Shown here one piece after another: positions 15,745-23,775 of a DNA stretch of 24,678 bases. The stretch's first letter is position 1. Every line of letters begins with the position of its first letter. The DNA is from JBMSHD01 sp049416425 (GTDB lineage: Bacteria > Pseudomonadota > Gammaproteobacteria > Francisellales > Francisellaceae). A program made the translations under genes and the position numbers. The DNA lies in assembly GCA_049416425.1 (NCBI GenBank), contig JBMSHD010000018.1:1-24678 (forward strand), given 5' to 3'. The notes beneath the pieces were generated by a model. The model was not told where the DNA came from, searched no databases, and saw only the letters and a list, made by a program, of their open reading frames with translations.

Positions 15745-16214
15745 AGTTGCGCTTATTCGCCATTAAGCTTGCCTTCACTGGTATGGTAATGGTGAGTGCG
15801 ATGATGATCAACGCTAAGGATAGGATCATGAAAGAAGGTATCAAAGACAAAACAGGAATAAGACAGATACAGCCAGATGATTTAAATGAGGTTCAAGATC
15901 CATTTGTATTCAGCAGTCGATCGGCTTTGGTTCAGAGTAACTTGTCACGACAGGCGGACTCAGCCTCTTTATCACCGCCTGAAATGCTGGAGCTTATCGG
16001 CATCATCTCTCAGGGGTATCAACATTGGGCGATTATCCATGATAAAGAAGCCGGGAAAGTTAATATCGTCTCTCAGGGAGATTATGTTTTTCACCGTGCT
16101 TTTCAGGTCATGATGATCGATGGTCAGTCGCTTAAGCTTCATCGTTGTGAGTCGGATTGTTTGAATAATCAACAATCGCAAGAAATATACATGACGCTGG
16201 AGCGTAAGTCATGA
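15741..16214 (+). CDS. pilP: PilP-like periplasmic protein of the type IV pilus
   Basis: PilP links the PilN/PilO complex to the PilQ secretin. The 157-residue protein has a disordered N-terminal part ending in DPFVF (about 52-56), then the beta-rich PilP domain with MLELIGIISQGYQHWAIIHD (about 84-103) and VNIVSQGDYV. PilP is usually a lipoprotein, but no lipobox cysteine is present here. The hydrophobic N-terminus ends in INA-KD, which suggests ordinary signal peptidase I cleavage or an uncleaved anchor. The only cysteines (about 138 and 142) lie in the C-terminal domain. It overlaps pilO and pilQ by 4 bases each. Confidence 0.85.
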   Translation: MKLRLFAIKLAFTGMVMVSAMMINAKDRIMKEGIKDKTGIRQIQPDDLNEVQDPFVFSSRSALVQSNLSRQADSASLSPPEMLELIGIISQGYQHWAIIHDKEAGKVNIVSQGDYVFHRAFQVMMIDGQSLKLHRCESDCLNNQQSQEIYMTLERKS

Positions 16215-17955
16215 AAACGGGACGTCTCTATATTTTGATCTTATTACTGATTTCAACAGTGGCAGCAGCAAGTGACAGGGATAACGTATCTGGATTAAAC
16301 TGTGATGTTGATGAAATGATTCAATTTTTTTTATTGCCCCCGGCCACGGTGAAGGAGCCGTGGCGGCAATGGTTGATTCCGGATCGTTGCCGATGGTTGC
16401 AAGATCCCGTTGCAGAGTCTGCACACTATCAGATTACGGATATACGCCTGTTTCGTGCAATTAATGAGAGCGCCGAGATTGAGCTTCAATTAAATGGCAT
16501 CAATGATAAGATTGAGGCGTTTGAGAGTCCAGGGATGCTGAAGCTGATCTTGTATAATACGGATATTGCCGCTCATTGGCAGCATCATATCAATGTCGAT
16601 GATTTCAATACCATCGTCCATGCGATAGATATTAATCAGAGAAACGATAGCGTTATTTTTAAAATAAAAATGAGCCACGCTTTTCACTACGCCTTGCGTC
16701 AGGAAGGTCGACATGTCTTTATCACAATCGTCCATGCCCAATCACGAATTGCCGATTTTGATAACCGCAAGCCGATTTCTCTGATTTTTAATGATGCGTC
16801 TGTGGCGGATGTGTTCCAGGTTCTGGCGCAATTTGTAGGTCTTAATCTTATGTTGAGTAATGCCATAGATGGTCGAATATCGCTTAATCTTAAAAACGTT
16901 CCTTGGCAGGATGCGCTTAATATCATTCTTATTTCACAGAAGCTAGGGACAAGACAGTTCGGTGGAATTCTTTATGTGGCGCCTTTGGAGGAGATGGCGG
17001 ATATGGAGAGTCTGTTGCAGCAAACCGAGCAGTTGCAGAGGTCGACATCAACCCTTGAGACATTAGATGTTCATCTTAATTATGCATCGGCCAAAACCAT
17101 CTATGAATCAATGAAAAGCGATGAACATGATTTACTGCAGGGTAGAGGAAGTATCTATATGGATGAGCGCACCAATACCTTGATTGTGACGGCAACAAAA
17201 TCTGTTATCGAGAAAGTGGTTCGCATTATTGAAACGGTCGATGTTCCATTGCAGCAGGTGTTGATAGAGACGAAAATTATAGAGGTCAGTCGCGACTCCG
17301 CTCTTGATTTAGGTATCGCAGCGATAACAGCGGCAACAGCATCGTCATTTTGCCTGATTTTATCAATGCAGACAGTGATGCTGGGGGATCAACAAATGCC
17401 GCAATTTCATTCTCTGGTCTTTTTGGTGGCATAAATCTGGATCTTGAGATCTCGGCTTTGGAATATGAGGGAGATGCCAGAGTGATCTCTTCTCCGCATC
17501 TTGTGGTCTCAGATAATACCGAGGCTTATATTAAACAGGGGCAAGAGGTGCCCTACAATGAATCAACAGCCTCGGGGGCGGCAAGCGTCGCTTTTAAAGA
17601 AGCCGTGCTTGAGCTTAGAGTCATTCCTCAGATAGCCCCTGATGGACATATTATTCTGGATGTCACCATCAGCAAAGATGCCGTCTCTAATGACAGCTCT
17701 GCCGATGGCATTCCCATTCTTGATAAGCGGGAGATCAGCACACGCCTGATGGTTAAAGATGGCCAAACGATCGTTTTGGGCGGTATTTATGAAAAGACCA
17801 ATTATCATCAGAGGACAAAAGTTCCTCTGCTGGGTGATTTGCCGTTATTGGGCTGGTTGTTTAGCAGTATCAGTACCAAGGCAACAGATGATGAACTTTT
17901 GATCTTCTTAACACCGAGTGTGATAAAAAATAACGATTCTGATATCGATCTATAG
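16211..17955 (+). pseudogene. pilQ: PilQ secretin, split by a frameshift
   Basis: PilQ is the outer-membrane secretin of the type IV pilus. The gene starts at ATG 16211, overlapping pilP. It encodes a signal peptide (cut near AAA-SD), an AMIN-like region, the STN domain ISLIFNDASVADVFQVLAQF (about 194-213) and a secretin N-domain up to about residue 360. There the reading frame runs out of homology and stops at 17434. The secretin core continues in the -1 frame from about 17350 to 17955 (LDLEISALEYEGDARVISSP, VPYNESTASGAASVAFKEAV, PLLGDLPLLGWLF). One extra T in the TTTT at 17348-17351 would join the frames as ATASSFLPDFINADSD. The spacer between the two conserved parts is also short. It is either a genuine mutation or an assembly error. 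Confidence 0.8.
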
Positions 17956-18281
17956 ACATTTTTAATCCAAGAGGGAGACGCAAGACCACCCAACCTCCCC
18001 TTGACTCCAGGGTGAAACGTATCACGAGCCGCGTTTAAGCGGTAAGCCGTTGAACGACATTTTCCACGGATAGGAAAATGGCTGGGTTTTGTCAGAAATA
18101 CAGGGAGTATTTCGATAAAACGGTTAGGTGGGATTGGTTTGATAAACCGAGTTGGTTCAAGAAATGAGGTGTTTTCAGGAGGGAATAGAAAATAATTTTT
18201 TAGCTCTATTCTATACATAATTAGTGTTTTCGATTATTATGAACAAATATTTACACCAACTGCTATTCAAGGAATAATGTG
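17956..18281. other. hairpin-rich gene-free spacer before cphA
   Basis: No credible gene lies in these 326 bases. The strand-independent feature is a row of stem-loops: CCGC/GCGG at 18029-18042; CATTTTCC/GGAAAATG at 18058-18080 (8 pairs, 7-base loop); a stem of about 15 pairs at 18086-18121 (GTTTTGTCAGAAATAC against GTATTTCGATAAAAC, one bulge, loop AGGGA); and GGTTT/AAACC at 18136-18148. The set is bracketed by CCACCCAACC (17986-17995) and GGTTAGGTGG (18122-18131), which pair at 9 of 10 positions. It may be a structured RNA, a processing or termination region for the pil transcript, or a copy of a small interspersed repeat. The 3' part (18190-18270) is AT-rich and probably holds the cphA promoter, for which no clear consensus was seen. 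Confidence 0.6.
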
Positions 18282-21092
18282 ATGAAAATATGTTCGACAA
18301 ATGTTTATGTTGGTCCCAATTTATATGCGAACTTTCCCGTCATTCGCCACGTTATCAATCTGGGTATATTGGAAGATTGGCCCTCGGTCAAACTCGGCGC
18401 GGAGTTCATAGATTCTTTGATTGAAAAATTACCCGGGCTCAAAGAGCATGGTTGTTCTTATCGTCAGCCAGGAGGCTTTTTAAGGAGAATGCAGGAGGAT
18501 GAGGGTACCTGGATGGGACATGTTTGGGAACATGTCACCATTGAGCTTCAGGATATGGCCGGTTCCGATGTCACCTTCGGCAAGACGCGATCCACGGGCG
18601 ATCGTGGATATTACAATATGGTATTTGAATATAAACAGAAAGACGTTGGACTTCGTGCCAGTCATCTGGCCCGTGAGCTTTTGTTGTCCTTGCTGCCATC
18701 TCAATTGCAGAGGCAAATGGATGTTGATTTAGCCGATTTTGACTTTGAGGCCGAGAAAATTCGTTTTATTAAATTTGCTCAAAGCAAAGAATTTGGTCCG
18801 AGTACGGCATCGCTGGTTGAGGCGGCATCAAAACGGGATATTCCCTATATTCGTCTCAATGATCGCTCTTTGGTGCAGTTTGGTCATGGTACGTACCAGA
18901 AACGTATTCAGGCGACGATCACCAGTGAAACCAAACATATTGCCGTGGAGATATCCTGTGATAAGGAGCAGACCAACACCATTTTGGATGGTTTGGGATT
19001 GCCGGTGCCAAAGCAGCATGTTATCCGTGACAAGAGCGATGCGGTTAAAGCTGCCAGGCGCCTGGGATATCCGGTGGTAGTCAAGCCATTGAATGGCAAT
19101 CATGGGAGAGGGATTTCGATCAATCTTGAGCGGGATGAAGAAGTGGAGAAGGCATTTGATGTGGCAAAGGCGGAGTCACGTTGGGTCATCATCGAGCAGT
19201 ATGTCACGGGATTCGACCATCGGATGCTGGTGGTCGATGGTAGACTGGTTGCTGTTGCCAAACAGGTTCCTGGACATGTTATCGGCGATGGAAAACATAC
19301 GATTTCAAAGCTTGTCGATATCGTCAATGCCGATCCCAGACGTGGCGTCGGTCATGAAAAAGTATTAACGCAGTTACAGCTTGATCATCAGGCTAAAACA
19401 CTGCTTGAAGAGGCGGGGTTGACAGCTGAATCTGTTCTTGAAGCAGGTAGGGTATTTTATTTGCGCTCAACGGCAAATCTTTCAACAGGTGGCACGGCCA
19501 TCGATATGACCGATATCGTGCATCCGGATAATCGTGAAATGGCAGAGCGTGCCGTCAATGCCGTGGGGCTTGATGTCGGTGGAGTGGATTTTCTATCTCC
19601 AGATATTACTCGCTCTTATCAGGAGGTCGGCGGCGCCATCTGTGAGGTGAATGCCGCTCCTGGTTTTCGAATGCATGTGGCACCGAGTGAAGGCCATCCC
19701 CGTGATGTCGCCGGAGCCGTGATGGATATGCTGTTTCCCGATACCGAAAAGGCACGCATTCCCATCGCCGCTATCACCGGTACTAATGGTAAGACGACGA
19801 CCACAAGAATGGTGGCACATATGTGGAAGAATGCCGGAAAACACGTCGGTTACACCACCACCGATGGTATTTATATCAACGGGAAGCTCACTGTGTCCGG
19901 GGATATGACAGGACCTGCCTCGGCGCAGATGGTACTAAAAGACCCACTGGTTGACATCGCTGTTTTTGAGACGGCCAGAGGGGGATTGTTAAGAAGTGGA
20001 ATGGGATATGATTACTGCAATGTCGGCGCCTGCCTCAATGTCAGTGAGGATCACATTGGATTAAAAGGCATCAATAATCTGGAGGAGCTGGCAAAGGTTA
20101 AACGTATCGTCACCGATGCCGCGCGAGATGCCGCCATATTTAATGCCGATGACCCTCACTGTTTAAAGATGGCTGGTTTCACTCAGGCCGAACATATTCT
20201 CTATGTCACCATGAATCCGGCTCATGCCCTGGTCAAAGAGCATATTCGAGCAGGCGGCAAAGCCGTTATTATCGAAAAAGGCGTCAATGGTGACATGATC
20301 ACGATTTTTGACAATCATATTCACATGCCGGTGTTGTGGACGCATTTAATTCCGGCGACAATGGAAGGACGTGCCTGGCATAATGTGCAAAACGCTATGT
20401 TTGCCGTTGCCATCAGCTATAGCATGGGCATGGGGCTTGATGATATCAAAAACGGACTTCGCACCTTCACCAGCTCTTTTTTCCAGACCCCTGGGCGCAT
20501 GAACTGGTATGAAGAGCATCCGTTTAAGGTGTTGATGGATTATGCCCACAATCCGGCGGCGGTCAAAGCCATCGGTCAGATGATATCCGCCATGGATACC
20601 AAGGGACGGCGAATTTTAGTGCTGGCGGCGCCAGGCGATAGACGGGATGAGGATGTTTTAAATCTTGCTAAAAACGCGGCGCCTTATTTTGATTATTTTA
20701 TTTGTAAACAGGACGATGGTTTGCGTGGACGCGCCTTTGGAGCCATACCGGGGCTTTTAAAACAGGGGCTGATAACATCGGGTGTCGATGTTGATAATAT
20801 CTGTGTGATCGACAGTGAACAAGAGGCAGTTGATGAAGCTTTAAAATATGCGAGTCCTGGCGACCTTCTGGTGATTTTTGCCGATAATATCAAGCGTAGC
20901 TGGAAACAGATCGTGCATTTCAATCAGCCGGAAAATACGGCCTTTGAGGCGATGGACAAACCCATATTGCCTGACCTTATCGCTCAACAGTATCACGGAC
21001 TCAGTGAGGAAGTCATCGATATTTTAAAAGGCGGCATCGTCAGTGATGAGCGCGGTGTGAGGGTGGTCTATCATGAGGAAGACGGTGATTAA
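18282..21092 (+). CDS. cphA: cyanophycin synthetase
   Basis: The 936-residue enzyme polymerises Asp and Arg into the storage polymer cyanophycin in the cytoplasm, using ATP. The N-domain (about 1-160) begins with CSTNVYVGPNLY and contains HVWEH (80-84), an HxxEH-type string. Some cyanophycin synthetases are reported to have a hydrolytic site in this domain. An ATP-grasp domain (about 220-490; VVVKPLNGNHGRGIS, EVNAAPGF) adds Asp. A Mur-ligase domain (about 493-930; P-loop GTNGKTTT at 500-507, FETARGGLLRSG, DYAHNPAA) adds Arg. The length is slightly above the common 870-900. I chose ATG 18282 (AAGGA 8 bases upstream) over the GTG three bases earlier. The gene heads the cyanophycin operon. Confidence 0.95.
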   Translation: MKICSTNVYVGPNLYANFPVIRHVINLGILEDWPSVKLGAEFIDSLIEKLPGLKEHGCSYRQPGGFLRRMQEDEGTWMGHVWEHVTIELQDMAGSDVTFGKTRSTGDRGYYNMVFEYKQKDVGLRASHLARELLLSLLPSQLQRQMDVDLADFDFEAEKIRFIKFAQSKEFGPSTASLVEAASKRDIPYIRLNDRSLVQFGHGTYQKRIQATITSETKHIAVEISCDKEQTNTILDGLGLPVPKQHVIRDKSDAVKAARRLGYPVVVKPLNGNHGRGISINLERDEEVEKAFDVAKAESRWVIIEQYVTGFDHRMLVVDGRLVAVAKQVPGHVIGDGKHTISKLVDIVNADPRRGVGHEKVLTQLQLDHQAKTLLEEAGLTAESVLEAGRVFYLRSTANLSTGGTAIDMTDIVHPDNREMAERAVNAVGLDVGGVDFLSPDITRSYQEVGGAICEVNAAPGFRMHVAPSEGHPRDVAGAVMDMLFPDTEKARIPIAAITGTNGKTTTTRMVAHMWKNAGKHVGYTTTDGIYINGKLTVSGDMTGPASAQMVLKDPLVDIAVFETARGGLLRSGMGYDYCNVGACLNVSEDHIGLKGINNLEELAKVKRIVTDAARDAAIFNADDPHCLKMAGFTQAEHILYVTMNPAHALVKEHIRAGGKAVIIEKGVNGDMITIFDNHIHMPVLWTHLIPATMEGRAWHNVQNAMFAVAISYSMGMGLDDIKNGLRTFTSSFFQTPGRMNWYEEHPFKVLMDYAHNPAAVKAIGQMISAMDTKGRRILVLAAPGDRRDEDVLNLAKNAAPYFDYFICKQDDGLRGRAFGAIPGLLKQGLITSGVDVDNICVIDSEQEAVDEALKYASPGDLLVIFADNIKRSWKQIVHFNQPENTAFEAMDKPILPDLIAQQYHGLSEEVIDILKGGIVSDERGVRVVYHEEDGD

Positions 21093-21106
21093 AAGGTAAA
21101 TAGCGT

Positions 21107-22810
21107 ATGACAATACCACAGGGTTACTCAAGGCGTCTGGTTGGTCCTAATCTGTTTTTTACCGACACCGGAGCGGTTCTTGACATTCCGTTACAGGACA
21201 ATCGCCAGGCATTGATTGAAATATGGTATCTGGAGATGGCAAGGCTATTGCCGGGGCTTAAGCTTGAAGCGTCAAAGCTCAGACACATGAGCTATTCCAA
21301 TGGCATACGTCTGGCCATGAGCGCACCGCCTGATATTTTAATGGCGGCCTGTGATGTCATCGATTTTAGCTGGGCTTCTGCCTGTCGGTATTTTGAAACC
21401 GGCATGGGATTGAGTATTGAGCAGGCGATAGCGACGCTATCGCCGGTGATTGAGTCTGAACAGAGTCTTGTCTATCGTCAGCTTTATGACGAGGCAAAAA
21501 AACGAGGGCTTAATGTCTTTCGAAAAGACAAAGAGGCCGTCATTGGCTCAGGAACAGGATTGATGTTAACAGCGCTGGATCGGCTCAATTTTGATACGCT
21601 TAACTGGGATGAGATCTATGATATTCCAGCGGTTATTATCACCGGCACCAATGGCAAGACGACAACGGTGAGGCTCACTCATCACATCTGCACAATAGCC
21701 GGTTTTAAATCCGGTTATGCGTCAACGGATTGGGTAGAAATCGGTGATGAGATCATCGATTATGGGGATTATTCGGGACCCACTGGTCATCAATTTGTGC
21801 TGAGCCATCCCGAGGTCGAGGTGGCGATTTTAGAATCGGCTCGAGGTGGGCTTTTAAAGCGTGGTTTGATTGAAACCTTTGTCAGCGCCGCGGCAGTCAC
21901 CAATATCTCGGCGGATCATCTGGGGGAAGATGGTGTTGATTCCCTGGAGCATCTCTATGAGGCCAAACGGGTGGTCTATCGTGCTTCGGCAAAAAAAGGC
22001 GCCTCTGTGATCAATGTGGATGATCCTCATCTGATCGCTGAGCTTACCGAGGTGCATAATAAGCGAATTTTGGTCTCTCAAAGGTTTGATATCAATACGC
22101 TCAAAGGGTATATGAAAAAGGGGGATGTGGCATTTTGTATCGAAAAGACATGGCTGTGCTATTACGATGGTCATGATAGTAAATCTTTTGTGGCGCTAAA
22201 CGACATCCCCATCACCGCAGCGGGACATGCCCGTCATAACATCGAGAATGCGTTGATCGCCTCGGCTTTAGCATTTGTCATCGGTGTGAGCCTGGAGAAA
22301 ATTGCGGAGGCCTTGCAGAGTTTTGGGCTGAGCGAAAAAGACAATCTGGGTCGATCCAATGTCTTTTCTTTGAAAACGGGAGGCACGGTTATTGTCGATT
22401 TTGCCCATAATCCGGCAAGTATGGAGGCGATTTTGCATATGGCCCAACACTGGCGAGGCGATGAAGGGCGATCCTTTTTGATGATGGGAACGACGGGGGA
22501 TCGTCGAAATTTAATCAAGCCGATTAATGAAATCATCATGCGTTATGATCCAGATGTCTTGATCGTCAAGGAGATCAGCCGCTATTTAAGAGGAGCCGAT
22601 CCAGGTCAACTGCCCGCTGAGATCATCAGCGATATCACAGCCAGAGGCTATGATAGACAAAAAATCAGACAGGTGGACGATGAGTTAGCTGGTCTTTTGT
22701 TTGTGCTGGAGCGCATTGGCGATGGTGATGTCGCTGTGCTATGCTGCCATGAGGACATTGAGAAAATTGCACACCGCCTGAGTGTGCTGTGTAATCAGGA
22801 GAAGGACTGA
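21107..22810 (+). CDS. Mur-ligase protein resembling a cyanophycin synthetase without ATP-grasp
   Basis: The 567-residue protein has an N-terminal region (about 1-165) that starts with RRLVGPNLFF, echoing the VGPNLY start of cyanophycin synthetase. A full Mur-ligase domain follows: P-loop GTNGKTTT (180-187), LESARGGLLKRG (about 246-257), NISADHLGEDG, GHARHNIENALIA and DFAHNPASMEAI. These match the Mur part of the upstream cphA motif by motif. The ATP-grasp domain is absent and the HxxEH string is not found. It could ligate an amino acid to a polymer or dipeptide made by the cphA product or from recycling. The exact reaction is unknown to me. It starts 14 bases after cphA and overlaps cyanophycinase by one base (TGATG), so it belongs to the operon. 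Confidence 0.8.
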   Translation: MTIPQGYSRRLVGPNLFFTDTGAVLDIPLQDNRQALIEIWYLEMARLLPGLKLEASKLRHMSYSNGIRLAMSAPPDILMAACDVIDFSWASACRYFETGMGLSIEQAIATLSPVIESEQSLVYRQLYDEAKKRGLNVFRKDKEAVIGSGTGLMLTALDRLNFDTLNWDEIYDIPAVIITGTNGKTTTVRLTHHICTIAGFKSGYASTDWVEIGDEIIDYGDYSGPTGHQFVLSHPEVEVAILESARGGLLKRGLIETFVSAAAVTNISADHLGEDGVDSLEHLYEAKRVVYRASAKKGASVINVDDPHLIAELTEVHNKRILVSQRFDINTLKGYMKKGDVAFCIEKTWLCYYDGHDSKSFVALNDIPITAAGHARHNIENALIASALAFVIGVSLEKIAEALQSFGLSEKDNLGRSNVFSLKTGGTVIVDFAHNPASMEAILHMAQHWRGDEGRSFLMMGTTGDRRNLIKPINEIIMRYDPDVLIVKEISRYLRGADPGQLPAEIISDITARGYDRQKIRQVDDELAGLLFVLERIGDGDVAVLCCHEDIEKIAHRLSVLCNQEKD

Positions 22811-23637
22811 TGCCGGCAATGGTAGATGATGGAATTAAAAGAGGCTTTATTATTCCAATCGGAGGCAGAGAGGATAAGTTGATATCACCGACCGTATTGT
22901 CTCGTTTCGTTGATATTTGTGGTGGAAAATCGGCGATAATCGCCGTGATTCCTACGGCTTCAAAAGTCGATGACATCGGTGATGAGTATGTTGAGATCTT
23001 TGACAAACTCGGTGTAGCACAGGCGATTAACTTAAAAATTGAATCGCGCCAGGATGCCGACAGTCCCCTTTATCTGGAACAGCTGGAGCGTGCCGATGGC
23101 ATTTTCATGACCGGCGGGAATCAGATTTTGCTCTCAACCACGCTGGGTGGCACGGCTATTGCCAAGATGATACGTCGTTTAAATGCACAAGGGGTGAATG
23201 TTGCTGGCACCTCGGCGGGAGCCGCCTATATTTCCGGGCATATGATCGCCGGCGGTGATTCTGGTTTTATTCCGCGCGCCGACATGGTATCGCTGGCGCC
23301 GGGGCTGGGGCTGACCAATAAACTTTTAGTCGACCAGCATTTCTCTCAGCGTGATCGCCTGGGTCGGCTATTGACGGCCTTATCTTATAATCCCTTTGTC
23401 ACCGGAGTCGGTATCGATGAAGATACCGCCGCATTTCTTGATGCCGATGGCATTATTGAAGTTGTCGGCAGCAATATGCTGACGATCGTGGATATGTCGC
23501 ATCTGGAGTATTCATCCATGCATGCGGCTAAAGACGGGGAGCCGATATCGCTGGTCGGTGTGAGAATGCACTTTTTATTGCCTGGCTATCGCTATGATAC
23601 CGTAGAGCATCGCGTTATTATCGATGAAAGATTATGA
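22810..23637 (+). CDS. cphB: cyanophycinase
   Basis: The 275-residue serine peptidase of family S51 cleaves cyanophycin to beta-Asp-Arg dipeptides. It shows the FIIPIGGREDK N-terminal strand, FMTGGNQ (99-105), the nucleophile elbow GTSAGAAY with Ser135, and DQHFSQRDRLGRL (175-187) with the likely catalytic His177. The length is typical for a cytoplasmic CphB. There is no signal peptide, as expected for degrading an intracellular polymer. The start ATG overlaps the stop of the preceding ligase. A second in-frame ATG lies three codons in. Confidence 0.94.
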   Translation: MPAMVDDGIKRGFIIPIGGREDKLISPTVLSRFVDICGGKSAIIAVIPTASKVDDIGDEYVEIFDKLGVAQAINLKIESRQDADSPLYLEQLERADGIFMTGGNQILLSTTLGGTAIAKMIRRLNAQGVNVAGTSAGAAYISGHMIAGGDSGFIPRADMVSLAPGLGLTNKLLVDQHFSQRDRLGRLLTALSYNPFVTGVGIDEDTAAFLDADGIIEVVGSNMLTIVDMSHLEYSSMHAAKDGEPISLVGVRMHFLLPGYRYDTVEHRVIIDERL

Positions 23638-23664
23638 TTTTATTACAGGGAGCCACGGCAGTAG

Positions 23665-23697
23665 CCTATGAGAACAGGGTTGGTTCCTATAGGTTTT
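23665..23697 (+). terminator. possible terminator hairpin after cyanophycinase
   Basis: CCTATGAGAAC (23665-23675) and GTTCCTATAGG (23683-23693) form an 11-position stem with one G-U pair and one mismatch, a 7-base loop AGGGTTG, and TTTT directly after (23694-23697). It lies 28 bases after the cphB stop. It is modest in strength and could be a partial terminator or processing hairpin rather than a full stop, since the next gene continues the pathway. Confidence 0.4.
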
Positions 23698-23775
23698 GCG
23701 CTAGCGACATCCTGCCCTGAGTGGTGGATTTGATGAACGTCTATAGGCAAAAAACGAGAGCTTGAGAAGATGCGG

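Noticed and set aside
17340..17355. Programmed -1 frameshift joining the PilQ halves
   Set aside because: The site does not fit an X-XXY-YYZ slippery heptamer in the right phase. A simple indel in TTTT is more economical.
17808..18218. 136-codon open frame on the minus strand across the pilQ end and spacer
   Set aside because: It is antisense to the conserved PilQ C-terminus, has no ribosome site or family motif, and its sequence follows the hairpin array.
22234..22539. 101-codon minus-strand open frame in the Mur-ligase gene
   Set aside because: It is antisense to the conserved Mur motifs, with no supporting features.
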